A stretch of DNA of 32,645 bases, from assembly GCA_001767945.1 (NCBI GenBank), contig MEMN01000046.1, positions 679 to 33,323 of the forward strand. Reading direction: 5' to 3'. This DNA comes from Alphaproteobacteria bacterium RIFCSPHIGHO2_12_FULL_66_14 (GTDB lineage Bacteria > Pseudomonadota > Alphaproteobacteria > Reyranellales > Reyranellaceae). The notes beneath the pieces are model-generated. The model did no database searches. It was not told the origin of the DNA and was given only the letters and a program-made list of their open reading frames with translations. Shown here piece after piece: positions 1-9,212 of this stretch; within the stretch, counting starts at the first letter, position 1; each line of letters opens with the position of its first letter. The position numbers and the translations under genes are program-made.

Positions 1-3000
1 CAGTCGACCTTGCCGAGCTTGCGCAACACCACGAACTCGTCGCGGTTGGTCCCGATGGTGCCGTAGTAGTTGAAGCCGTAGGCCTGCTGGGCATAGCCGC
101 CGATCATGTGCGTCGGCTTCATCACCACGCGCGTGACCGAGTTGTGGATGCCGCCGCGGTTGCCGGTCATCTCCGAGCCCGGCACGTTCACGATCTTCTC
201 CTGCGCGTGGTACATGAAGAGCGTGCCTTCCTTCATGCGCTGGGAGACGACGGCGCGGGCGACCAGGGCGCCGTTCACGTTGTAGGCCTCGATCCAGTCG
301 TTATCGACGATGCCTGCCTTTGCCGCATCGACTTCGCTCAGCCACACGATCGGACCGCCACGCGACAGGGTCAGCATCATCAGGTTGTCGGTGTAGGTGG
401 AGTGGATGCCCCACTTCTGATGCGGCGTGATGAAGTTCAGCACGATCTGCTTCTCGCCGTTCGGCCGGCTGTCGATCACCGGCTTGACGGCGCGGAGGTC
501 GAGCGGCGGGCGGTAGACGCACAGGCCCTCGCCGAACGCCAGCATCCAGAGATGATCCTGGTAGAGCTGCTGGCGCCCGGTGAGCGTGCGCCACGGGATC
601 AGTTCGTGGACGTTGGTGTAGCCCGCGTTGTAGCAGACCTTGTCGCTTTCCAGCCCCGACCAGGTCGGCGCCGAGATGATCTTGCGCGGCTGTGCCACGA
701 CATCGCGGAAGCGGATCTTCTCGTCTTCCTTGGGCAGCGCGAGATGGGTGTGGTCGCGGCCCGTCATTTTCGACAGGGCCGCCCAGGACCGCACGGCCAC
801 CTCGCCGTTGGTCTCGGGCGCCAGCATCAAGAGGGTTTCGGCGGCGTCGATGTCGCTTTCGATCCGCACCAGGCCCTTGGTCGCGCCTTCCGCGGTGACG
901 ACGCCATTCAGCTGCTTCAGGAGCTCGACCTCGTGGCCGGTCGGCCAGGCGATGCCCTTGATACCGTTGCCGATCTTGTCCATCAGCGGCCCGAGCGAGG
1001 TGAAGCGCTTGTAGACGTTGGGATAGTCGCGCTCGACGACGGTGATGGCCGGCATGGTCTTGCCGGGGATTGGCTCGACCTCGCCACGCTTCCAGTCCTT
1101 GACGTCGAAGGGCTGCGCGATCTCGCCCGGGCTGTCGTGCATGATCGGCGTCAGCACGACGTCCTTCTCGACGCCCAGGACCTCGGGCGCCACACGCGAA
1201 AACGCCTTGGCGATCGACTTGTAGATTTCCCAGTCGCTGCGCGCCTCCCACACCGGATCCACCGCGGCCGTCAGCGGATGGATGAAGGGATGCATGTCGG
1301 AAGTGTTGAGGTCGTTTTTCTCGTACCAGGTGGCCGTCGGCAGGACGATGTCGGAGTAGACGCAGGTCGTGGACATGCGGAAGTCGAGCGTGACCAGCAG
1401 GTCGAGCTTCCCTTGCGGCGCCTCCTCGTGCCACACGGCTTCTGCCGGCTTCGCCTTGCCTTCCTGCCCGAGATCCCTGCCCATGACGCCGTGCGTCGTG
1501 CCGAGCAGGTGCTTCAGGAAATACTCGTGCCCCTTGCCCGAAGAGCCGAGCAGGTTGGAGCGCCACACGAACATGTTGCGCGGCCAGTTCTTGGGACCGT
1601 CGGGATCCTCGCAGGAGAGCTTGAGCTCGCCACTCTTGAGCTTTTGGGCCACGTAGTCCTTGGCCTCCATGCCCGCCGCGGCGGCATCGCGCGCCACCTG
1701 CAGCGGATTGGTCTCGAGCTGCGGCGCTGACGGCAGCCAGCCCATGCGCTCGGCCCGGATGTTGTAGTCGATGATCGCGCCATCCCAAGCGCCGGGCGGG
1801 GCAGTCGGCGAGATAATGTCACCGACATTCATGGTCTCGTAGCGCCACTGGTCACTGTGGGCATAGAACGCCGACGTCGAGTTCTGCTGCCGCGGCGGGC
1901 GGCCCCAGTCGAGGGCGAAGGCGAGCGGCGCCCAGCCGGCCTGCGGCCGGAGCTTCTCCTGGCCGACATAATGCGCCCAGCCGCCGCCCGACTGGCCGAC
2001 GCAGCCGCACATCGCCAGCATGTTGATCACGCCGCGATAGTTCATGTCGGCGTGGTACCAGTGGTTCATCGCCGCGCCGATGATGATCATCGAGCGGCCG
2101 TTGGTCTTTTCGGCGTTGGTCGCGAACTCGCGCGCCACCTGGATGATCTTGTCGCGCGAGATGCCCGTGATCTTCTCGGCCCACGCCGGCGTGTAGGGAA
2201 CGTCGTCGTCGAGCGACCGGGCGACATTGGGTCCGCCCAGACCGGCATCGACGCCGTAGTTGGCGACGAAGAGGTCGTGGACCGAGGCAACGAAGGTCTC
2301 GCCGTCGACCAGCTTCAGGGATTTCACCGGCACGCGCCGCTTCAGGACGCCCGCGTGATCGGTCGAGGCGAAATGCTCGTGCTTGATGTTGCCGAAATAG
2401 GGAAAGCCGACCTCGACGACATCGTCCCGGACCTCGGCGAGCGACAGCCGCAGGGCGACGTCCCTGCCCGAGGACTCCTTGTTCTCGAGGTTCCACTTGC
2501 CGCTCTCGCCCCAGCGGAAGCCGATCGAGCCGCGCGGCGCCACGACGTCGCCGGAGGTCTCGTCGAAGGCGACGGTCTTCCATTCGGGATTGTTCGACTC
2601 ACCCAGCGAGGCGTCGAAATCGGAGGCGCGCACGAAGCGGTCGGGCACGTACATGCCGTCGCGCTTGGCGAGCCTCACCAGCATCGGCATATCGGTGTAC
2701 TGCCGCACATAGTCGCGGAAATACTTCACCGGCCGATCGACATGGTATTCCTTCAGGATCACGTGGCCCATCGCCATGGCCAGCGCCGAGTCGGTGCCCT
2801 GCTTCACCGACAGCCAGATGTCGCCGAACTTCGACGCCTCGGAATAGTCGGGGCAGATCACCGCGCTCTTCATGCCGCGATAGCGGGCCTCGGTGTAGAA
2901 ATGGGCGTCGGGCGTGCGCGTCTGCGGCACGTTCGAGCCCCACAGGATCACGAAGCCCGCGTTGTACCAGTCGGCCGACTCAGGGACGTCGGTCTGCTCG

Positions 3001-3695
3001 CCCCAGGTCTGCGGCGAGGCCGGCGGCAGATCGCAGTACCAGTCGTAGAACGACATGCAGACGCCGCCGATCAGCGACAGGTAGCGCGAGCCCGCGGCAT
3101 AGGAGACCATCGACATGGCGGGGATCGGCGAGAAGCCGAAGATTCGGTCCGGTCCGTAGGCCTTGGCGGTGTAGGCGTTCGCCGCGGCCACGATCTCGGT
3201 CGCCTCGTCCCAGCCGACGCGCACGAAGCCGCCGTGCCCGCGCTTGCTGGTGTAGGCCTCGCGCTTCTTTGGATCCTCGACGATCGAGGCCCAGGCAGCG
3301 ACCGGCGTCAGGGTGGCGCGGGCCTCGCGCCACAGCCGGAGGAGGCGGGAACGCGCCAGCGGATATTTCACGCGATTGCCGGAATAGAGGTACCAGCTGT
3401 AGCTGGCGCCGCGCGAACAGCCGCGCGGCTCGTGGTTCGGCAGTTCGGGGCGCGTGCGGGGATAATCGGTCTGCTGCGTCTCCCAGGTGACGATTCCGCC
3501 CTTGACGTAGATCTTCCACGAGCACGAGCCGGTGCAGTTGGCGCCGTGCGTCGAGCGCACGATCTTGTCGTGCTGCCAGCGCTTGCGGTAGGCGTCCTCC
3601 CAACCGCGGCTCTCTTCGGTGGTGATGCCGTGGCCGTCGGCGAACGGCTCCCTGACCTTCTTGAAGAACGTCAGGCGATCGAGGAAGTGCGACAT
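1..3695 (-). CDS. narG: Respiratory nitrate reductase alpha subunit (partial, C-terminus beyond left edge)
   Basis: Manual minus-strand translation from ATG at 3695: MSHFLDRLTFFKKVREPFADGHG...; N-terminal HGANCTGSC...NHEPRGCSRG Fe-S ligand pattern; C-terminal AGYTNVHELIPWRTLTGRQQLYQDHLWMLAFGE. Open to position 1 with no stop, so absent from the ORF track. Confidence 0.96.
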   Translation of the reverse strand, partial: MSHFLDRLTFFKKVREPFADGHGITTEESRGWEDAYRKRWQHDKIVRSTHGANCTGSCSWKIYVKGGIVTWETQQTDYPRTRPELPNHEPRGCSRGASYSWYLYSGNRVKYPLARSRLLRLWREARATLTPVAAWASIVEDPKKREAYTSKRGHGGFVRVGWDEATEIVAAANAYTAKAYGPDRIFGFSPIPAMSMVSYAAGSRYLSLIGGVCMSFYDWYCDLPPASPQTWGEQTDVPESADWYNAGFVILWGSNVPQTRTPDAHFYTEARYRGMKSAVICPDYSEASKFGDIWLSVKQGTDSALAMAMGHVILKEYHVDRPVKYFRDYVRQYTDMPMLVRLAKRDGMYVPDRFVRASDFDASLGESNNPEWKTVAFDETSGDVVAPRGSIGFRWGESGKWNLENKESSGRDVALRLSLAEVRDDVVEVGFPYFGNIKHEHFASTDHAGVLKRRVPVKSLKLVDGETFVASVHDLFVANYGVDAGLGGPNVARSLDDDVPYTPAWAEKITGISRDKIIQVAREFATNAEKTNGRSMIIIGAAMNHWYHADMNYRGVINMLAMCGCVGQSGGGWAHYVGQEKLRPQAGWAPLAFALDWGRPPRQQNSTSAFYAHSDQWRYETMNVGDIISPTAPPGAWDGAIIDYNIRAERMGWLPSAPQLETNPLQVARDAAAAGMEAKDYVAQKLKSGELKLSCEDPDGPKNWPRNMFVWRSNLLGSSGKGHEYFLKHLLGTTHGVMGRDLGQEGKAKPAEAVWHEEAPQGKLDLLVTLDFRMSTTCVYSDIVLPTATWYEKNDLNTSDMHPFIHPLTAAVDPVWEARSDWEIYKSIAKAFSRVAPEVLGVEKDVVLTPIMHDSPGEIAQPFDVKDWKRGEVEPIPGKTMPAITVVERDYPNVYKRFTSLGPLMDKIGNGIKGIAWPTGHEVELLKQLNGVVTAEGATKGLVRIESDIDAAETLLMLAPETNGEVAVRSWAALSKMTGRDHTHLALPKEDEKIRFRDVVAQPRKIISAPTWSGLESDKVCYNAGYTNVHELIPWRTLTGRQQLYQDHLWMLAFGEGLCVYRPPLDLRAVKPVIDSRPNGEKQIVLNFITPHQKWGIHSTYTDNLMMLTLSRGGPIVWLSEVDAAKAGIVDNDWIEAYNVNGALVARAVVSQRMKEGTLFMYHAQEKIVNVPGSEMTGNRGGIHNSVTRVVMKPTHMIGGYAQQAYGFNYYGTIGTNRDEFVVLRKLGKVD

Positions 3696-3707
3696 GATGG
3701 ATATCCT

Positions 3708-6455
3708 TCAGCGAGCAGGACTGACCGACGGCACGGACACCGAGGCGCGACCGCGCTCGATGTCGAACAGCAGGCCGCCCCGGCGAGTGTAGAAGAACCA
3801 GGTGATGAAGATGCAGCTGAGGTAGAAGGCGAGGAATCCGTAGAGCGCGAGAGACGCGCCGCCGGTCATCGCGATCGAGGAGCCGAAGCTCTTGGGAATG
3901 AAGAACGCGCCGTAGGCCGCAATCGCCGAGGTGAAGCCGATGATTGCCGCCGATTCCTTGTCGGACTGCATGCGGCGGGTATCGGCCGACGCACCAGGCA
4001 TCAGCCGGTCCATGTCCTTGCGCATGATCGCCGGGATCATCTGGAAGGTCGACGCGTTGCCGACGCCGCTGGCGAAGAACAGCAGCAGGAACATGGCGAA
4101 GAAGCCGGCGAAGTTCTTCTCGCCCAGAAAATGCACGACACCGAGCGCGCCCAGCGCCATGACGGCGAACACCCAGAAGGTGACGCGGCCGCCGCCCCAG
4201 CGGTCGGCTACCCAACCGGTCAGCGAGCGCGAGAGCGCGCCGACCAGCGGCCCGAGGAACGCGTACTGAAGGGCGTTGATCTCGGGGAACTGCGTCTTGG
4301 CGAGCAGCGGAAAGCCCGCCGAGTAGCCGATGAAGGAGCCGAAGGTGCCGGTGTAGAGCCAGCACATGATCCAGTTATGCCGGCGCTGGAAGATCACCGA
4401 CTGCTCGGCGAACGAGGCCTTGGCCGAGGCGATGTCGTTCATGCCGAACCAGGCCGCGAAGGCGGAGGCCGCGATGAACGGCACCCAGATGAAGCCTGCG
4501 TTCTGCAGCCACATCTTGCCGCCGCCGGCGTCCGTCACGACCTGCGGATCGCCGCCCAGCCAGCCGAACACGCCGGCCGTGATGACCAGTGGCACGACGA
4601 ACTGAACGACGCTGACGCCGAGGTTGCCGAGCCCCGCGTTCAGGGCCAACGCGTTGCCCTTCTCCGCCTTGGGGAAGAAGAACGAGATGTTGGACATCGA
4701 GGAGGCGAAGTTGCCGCCGCCGAAGCCGCAGAGCAGCGCCAGGACGAGGAAGATCCAGTAGGGCGTGGCCGGGTTCTGCACGGCGTAGCCGATGCCGACC
4801 GCCGGGATCATCAGCGACCAGGTCACCACCGTCGTCCACAGCCGGCCGCCGAAGATCGGGACGGTGAAGGAATAGAAGATGCGCAGCGTCGCGCCGGTGA
4901 CGCCGGGCAGCGCCGCAAGCCAGAAGAGCTGATCGGTGGTGTAGCGGAAGCCGATCGAGGGCAACTTGGCCACAACCACGGACCACACCATCCAGACCGC
5001 GAACGACAGCAGCAGGGCGGGGATCGAGATCGCGAGATTGCGCCGCGCGATCTGCCGCCCCTTCTCCTCCCAGAACGTCTTGTCCTCCGGGCGCCAATCC
5101 TCGAGGGTTTTGCCCGAGAGCTTGCCCACGTGCTGCGGTCCGTGGATTTCCCGCATTTCCGGCAGTTCGGGCAGCCTATCCAGCGCCTCGCCCGCCGCCT
5201 CGCGCTCCATGGCGCGGATCGAGACATGCATCCAGACCAGCGAGACGGCAGCGACCAGGAACATGAGCATGAAGCAGCTCGTCCAGACGCCCGTCAGATC
5301 GTTCAGGACTCCGAAAGCGATCGGCAGCACGAAGCCGCCAAGTCCGCCAACCAGGCCGACCACACCGCCGACGGCGCCGACATGCTTGGGATAGTAGACC
5401 GGGATGTGCTTGTAGACCGCTGCCTTGCCGAGGCTCATGAAAAAGCCCAGCACGAAGGCCGCCACGGTAAAGGGCACCAGACCCATCTCCAGCGTGAAGG
5501 AGATCGGCCCGGTGATGCCTTTCACGATGTACTGGGTCGGCGGATAAGACATCACGAAGCAGGCGGCCACCGAGACGCCGAACGTCCAGTACATCACGCG
5601 CCGTGCGCCGAACTTGTCCGATAGAATGCCGCCGTAGATACGAAACAGGCTGGCCGGCACCGAATAGGCGGCGCCGATCATTCCGGCCGTCGTGATGTCG
5701 AGCCCGTAGACGCCGATCAAATAGCGCGGCAGCCACAACGCCAGCGCTACGAAGCCGCCGAAGACGAAGAAGTAGTAGAGCGAGAAGCGCCAGACCTGGA
5801 TATTGCGCAGCGGCTCAAGCATTGCCGAAATCGGCTCCGGCTTGGTCCCCGCTTTGCGCCGTGCCGCGACCTGCGGGTCGTCCTTGGTGGTGAACCAGAA
5901 GATCACCGCCATGACGACGAGCGCCACGGCCCAGATGTCGGCGACGGCTTTCCAGCCGTACGCGACCATGATGAAAGGCGCCACGAACTTGGTGACGGCG
6001 GCGCCGACGTTGCCGGCGCCGAAGATGCCCAGCGCGGTACCCTGCTTACCCGCGTCATACCAACGGGACACATAGGCGATGCCGACCGCGAACGAGCCGC
6101 CGGCGATGCCGACGCCGAGTGCCGCCAGGAGGAAAGTCGGATAGTCGTAGGCGTAGGTGAGCAGCCAGGTCGCCACCGCTGCGGCGATCATCACGCCGAC
6201 ATAGACGACGCGCCCACCGTACTGGTCGGCCCAGATGCCGAGAACCAGCCTGATCAGCGAGCCGGTCAGGATCGGCGTGCCCACCAGCAGGCCGAACTGC
6301 GTGTCGCTGAGCCCGAGGTCCTTCTTGATCTGGATGCCGATGATGGAAAAGATCGTCCAGACGGCAAAGCAGACGGTAAAGGCGAAGGTGCTCATGCCGA
6401 GCGCCACGCCACGTCCTTCTGCAGGTGTCTCTTGAACGGTCGTCGGTCGTTGCAT
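3708..6455 (-). CDS. narK: Fused NarK1-NarK2 nitrate/nitrite MFS transporter, 915 aa
   Basis: Two consecutive MFS/NarK halves (FWTIFSIIGIQIKKDLGLSDTQFGLLVGTP... and ...GFGGGNFASSMSNISFFFPKAEKGNALALNAGLGNLGVSVVQF); 12 bp upstream of narG on the same strand. Confidence 0.94.
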   Translation of the reverse strand: MQRPTTVQETPAEGRGVALGMSTFAFTVCFAVWTIFSIIGIQIKKDLGLSDTQFGLLVGTPILTGSLIRLVLGIWADQYGGRVVYVGVMIAAAVATWLLTYAYDYPTFLLAALGVGIAGGSFAVGIAYVSRWYDAGKQGTALGIFGAGNVGAAVTKFVAPFIMVAYGWKAVADIWAVALVVMAVIFWFTTKDDPQVAARRKAGTKPEPISAMLEPLRNIQVWRFSLYYFFVFGGFVALALWLPRYLIGVYGLDITTAGMIGAAYSVPASLFRIYGGILSDKFGARRVMYWTFGVSVAACFVMSYPPTQYIVKGITGPISFTLEMGLVPFTVAAFVLGFFMSLGKAAVYKHIPVYYPKHVGAVGGVVGLVGGLGGFVLPIAFGVLNDLTGVWTSCFMLMFLVAAVSLVWMHVSIRAMEREAAGEALDRLPELPEMREIHGPQHVGKLSGKTLEDWRPEDKTFWEEKGRQIARRNLAISIPALLLSFAVWMVWSVVVAKLPSIGFRYTTDQLFWLAALPGVTGATLRIFYSFTVPIFGGRLWTTVVTWSLMIPAVGIGYAVQNPATPYWIFLVLALLCGFGGGNFASSMSNISFFFPKAEKGNALALNAGLGNLGVSVVQFVVPLVITAGVFGWLGGDPQVVTDAGGGKMWLQNAGFIWVPFIAASAFAAWFGMNDIASAKASFAEQSVIFQRRHNWIMCWLYTGTFGSFIGYSAGFPLLAKTQFPEINALQYAFLGPLVGALSRSLTGWVADRWGGGRVTFWVFAVMALGALGVVHFLGEKNFAGFFAMFLLLFFASGVGNASTFQMIPAIMRKDMDRLMPGASADTRRMQSDKESAAIIGFTSAIAAYGAFFIPKSFGSSIAMTGGASLALYGFLAFYLSCIFITWFFYTRRGGLLFDIERGRASVSVPSVSPAR

Positions 6456-6522
6456 CGGATGCTCCCGGTCCGTCGCACGGTGGCGACGTCGGGCAGCATC
6501 GGGGCAACGCGCCCCGGTTTAC

Positions 6523-6536
6523 TTGACGTGCATCAA
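6523..6536. promoter_or_regulatory. FNR/DNR-type box TTGACgtgcATCAA
   Basis: One mismatch to TTGAT-N4-ATCAA; in the divergent narK / crp-fnr intergenic region. Confidence 0.75.
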
Positions 6537-6568
6537 GCCCGGTATCGGCGGCGGGAAACTTCGGCTAT

Positions 6569-6597
6569 CCGTTCTCTTTTGCGAACGGAGCCCGTTC
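6569..6597. repeat. Alternating inverted hexamers CCGTTC-N8-GAACGG-N3-CCGTTC
   Basis: CCGTTC 6569-6574, GAACGG 6583-6588, CCGTTC 6592-6597; upstream of the regulator ATG at 6652. Confidence 0.7.
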
Positions 6598-6651
6598 ACA
6601 TTTGGTAAGAACGGCGCGTCGAGGCTTCAGGCGGGAGGGCAGGACCAGATC

Positions 6652-7335
6652 ATGCGTACGACCGATCTACCGCTGATCCGCCGCTCGCGCCTGTTCGCCC
6701 AGGTGGCGGAGCCCGATCTGGCGGCGATGCTGACCGCCTGCTTCGTCCAGACGCTGCCCGAGGGCGCCGTCCTCTGTCGCCAGGGCGAGAAGGCAGAGTT
6801 TCTCCATGTCGTCCTGTCCGGCCGCGTCGGCCTGTTCGGCGAGGCGGCCCGCGACGAGGCGCTGGTCGAGTTCTTCGGACCGGGTGACGCCTTCATCGTG
6901 CCCGCCGTGGTGCTCGACGCCCCCTATCTGCTGACGGCGCGGCTGCTGGGCGAGGGCCGCATCCTGATGTGGCCGGCGCCGGCATTCCGCGCCCAGGTGC
7001 GGGCGACCGGCCCCTTGGCGTATGGCGCCGTGCTCCTGCTGTCCGGCTACTGGCGGACGCTGGTCGGTCAGATCAAGGACCTGAAGCTGCTGTCGGCGAT
7101 CGAGCGGCTCTCGGCGTTCCTGCTGGCGCTGGCGCCGCGCGATACAGGACCCGTCACGGTAACCCTTCCCGGCGGCCGGCGGCTGATGGCGGGACGGCTG
7201 GGCGTCACGCCGCAGAGCCTGTCGCGGGCGTTTGCCGCGTTGCGGCCCCTCGGCGTCAGTGGCGGCGGTCGCCAGGTCGTCATCGCCGATCCGGCACGTC
7301 TGCGCGAATTCGCGGGGGCCCGTGCCCTGAAGTAA
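6652..7335 (+). CDS. Crp/Fnr-family transcriptional regulator
   Basis: Cyclic-nucleotide-binding-like fold (GAVLCRQGEKAEFLHVVLSGRVGLFGEA) plus C-terminal HTH (GRRLMAGRLGVTPQSLSRAFAALRPLGV). ATG at 6652 preferred to the track's TTG at 6523, which lies on the FNR box. Confidence 0.9.
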   Translation: MRTTDLPLIRRSRLFAQVAEPDLAAMLTACFVQTLPEGAVLCRQGEKAEFLHVVLSGRVGLFGEAARDEALVEFFGPGDAFIVPAVVLDAPYLLTARLLGEGRILMWPAPAFRAQVRATGPLAYGAVLLLSGYWRTLVGQIKDLKLLSAIERLSAFLLALAPRDTGPVTVTLPGGRRLMAGRLGVTPQSLSRAFAALRPLGVSGGGRQVVIADPARLREFAGARALK

Positions 7336-7470
7336 CGGGCGCGGCGGAACGGAGAACGGACTGCGACCAGGATGTGATCCTCGCCTGAACGGCACGGCAC
7401 GTCTTTGCACAAGCATACGGGTCAACGCGGATGATCAACGGCGTCTTCGGCCCAAATTGGGGCATGCCCA

Positions 7471-7485
7471 TCACCCATTGATCAC
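7471..7485 (+). promoter_or_regulatory. EPS box A: TCACCCA-TTGATCAC, -10-like TAGCAT at 7508-7513
   Basis: Member of the YCMC-N3-TTGRTCAC set; 22 bp to the -10-like hexamer; upstream of FkbM gene at 7548. Confidence 0.6.
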
Positions 7486-7547
7486 ACGCGCTTCCCCATT
7501 GTCTCTCTAGCATCGACGCTCCGTTTGTCCTCTCGGGAGAAATCGCC

Positions 7548-8324
7548 GTGGCAGTCAGCGACACTAAGGAGCCTACGCAGCGCGAAGTAGCGCTCGGGCA
7601 GGCGCTCAAGGCCCGTCTCAAGGACGTGCTGCGACCGCTGGCTTCAGCTCTGCCGGATCTCTCGGGCCTGCCCTCGTGGCCACGCACGATGGCAATGCTT
7701 CAGCGTGGCGGCTTTTCTCCGACCACCGTCTTCGACATCGGCGTCGGCTACGGCACCTTCCCGCTCTACCGGGCGTTCCCAAGCGCATTCTATCATCTGG
7801 TCGATCCAGCGCGGGAGTCGCTCGCCTATATGCAAAAATTGTCGCGCCGATTGCGCTGTGAAATTCACCCCGTCGCTCTCGGTGATCACGATGGAGAGGC
7901 AGTGCTCGAAGTCCGCGCCGACATCCAGGAATCGACCCTGCTCGAGGAAGTCGGGCAGCGGCAGGTGCGCCGCATCGACCGAGTCCCGATCCATCGGTTC
8001 GACACCCTATTCGGCCCGATTGCACGGCCCGCTTTTTGCAAGATCGACGTGCAAGGCGCCGAGCTGATGGTGCTGGCCGGCATGACCGGGCGACTCAGCG
8101 AGATTGATGCCTTGGTGATCGAGACCAGCACCATCGCCACAGTCAAGGGTGGGGCAGAGGTCCATGACATCGTGCGCTTCCTGGGTGAACACGGATTTTT
8201 CCTGGCCGATGTCGTCGGCCTGCGCCGTCGGCCGCTCGATGGCGCAACGGCGCAGCTCGATCTGCTGTTCGTGCCCAACAATGCTGCGCCGCGCCATGAT
8301 CGGCGTTGGTCGGCCCGCCTCTGA
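7548..8324 (+). CDS. FkbM-family methyltransferase
   Basis: VFDIGVGYGTFPLYRAFPSAFYHLVDPARESLAYMQKL...FCKIDVQGAELMVLAGM; GTG start. Confidence 0.88.
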   Translation: MAVSDTKEPTQREVALGQALKARLKDVLRPLASALPDLSGLPSWPRTMAMLQRGGFSPTTVFDIGVGYGTFPLYRAFPSAFYHLVDPARESLAYMQKLSRRLRCEIHPVALGDHDGEAVLEVRADIQESTLLEEVGQRQVRRIDRVPIHRFDTLFGPIARPAFCKIDVQGAELMVLAGMTGRLSEIDALVIETSTIATVKGGAEVHDIVRFLGEHGFFLADVVGLRRRPLDGATAQLDLLFVPNNAAPRHDRRWSARL

Positions 8325-8343
8325 GAATTCAGCGTCCGATCCA

Positions 8344-8372
8344 TTGCGGCGTGAGACCGCAATCTTTATAAT
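8344..8372 (+). promoter_or_regulatory. Candidate sigma70 promoter TTGCGG-N17-TATAAT
   Basis: Exact TATAAT at 8367-8372 with TTGCGG at 8344-8349; intergenic, upstream of the lipoprotein-RR-HK module. Confidence 0.4.
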
Positions 8373-8530
8373 TGTTGCGTCAACGGTGGCCAAGCTGTGA
8401 CCATGCGATGTGTGGTGCTGGCAGGCTTGCACTGCGACTGTGCACGCGCAACATCTGGCCAGGTTCGAATTTCGTCCACGTGCCTGCGATGAGTTGTCAA
8501 AATTGAACGACATGCGGAACCGAAACATTC

Positions 8531-8557
8531 CTGTGTCGTTTTGCTGTGTCGTTTGTG
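8531..8557 (+). repeat. Two direct repeats CTGTGTCGTTTtg / CTGTGTCGTTTgtg, 13-bp period
   Basis: Direct reading of 8531-8543 and 8544-8557, upstream of ATG 8634. Confidence 0.75.
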
Positions 8558-8633
8558 TGATCGGGTCCACGGTATGCCGCAAACCCGCCACACGACTCGC
8601 CTAGGCCTCTCACAACGCTCTTGCGGAAGTAAA

Positions 8634-9212
8634 ATGAGGATCGGAAGCCTGATGAAGCAGACCGTGGGGGTCGGACTACTGCTCTTGTCGGGGTGTGAGG
8701 TTGCTCGCAATGCACGGGACGACTTCGTCCGGTTGACGTCGTCCCAACCTACATCCTCACAAGCGCGCAAGACCACCTCGGCCCCGCCTCAAGTGGCATC
8801 CAGGGCGCGGAGCACGTCGTCACCGGCAACGGACACCTTCGAACCCTCTATTATGGGCAACGGCGCGACCCCCGCGCCCACGACCGAGGCGAACGATACG
8901 CCGACCATAGAACTTGCCGGCACCAGCGAGACCAAGCTACGGGCGCTGCTTGGCGCCCCAACAAGCGAGGAGAATCAGCCACCAGGAAAGCGGTGGCAGT
9001 ACCGCGACGGGAAATGCACGCTGGACGTCCAGCTCTACCCGGACGTCCAAACGAAGCAGTTTGGCACTCTAGCGTACAAGGTGAAGAGCGATGACAACAC
9101 AGATGAAGGACAACGTCTCTGCTTGGCCCAGCTCCAATCCCGGCTTCAGGCCCGACGCAAACGACGCCACCACGGACCGGCGAATCCACCTCGCCTTCGT
9201 CGAGGACGATGA
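8634..9212 (+). CDS. Small periplasmic lipoprotein of unknown function
   Basis: MRIGSLMKQTVGVGLLLLSGCEVAR: signal peptide with lipobox LLSGC; conserved-looking domain with two Cys (RDGKCTLDVQLY...QRLCLAQLQSR). Start moved from track 8541 to ATG 8634. Confidence 0.7.
   Translation: MRIGSLMKQTVGVGLLLLSGCEVARNARDDFVRLTSSQPTSSQARKTTSAPPQVASRARSTSSPATDTFEPSIMGNGATPAPTTEANDTPTIELAGTSETKLRALLGAPTSEENQPPGKRWQYRDGKCTLDVQLYPDVQTKQFGTLAYKVKSDDNTDEGQRLCLAQLQSRLQARRKRRHHGPANPPRLRRGR

Noticed and set aside
2980-4365. 461-aa minus ORF spanning the narK-narG junction
   Set aside because: Out-of-frame shadow of the clear narG and narK frames.
1857-5624. 1255-aa plus-strand ORF (with 108..1730 plus, 540 aa) as a real gene
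   Set aside because: Antisense to narG/narK; low-complexity Arg/His/Asp/Ala-rich translation typical of a GC-rich shadow frame; no recognisable domain.
7431-7440. ATGATCAACG as a second EPS box upstream of the first FkbM gene
   Set aside because: Only the TGATCA core matches; the YCMC half and final CAC are absent.
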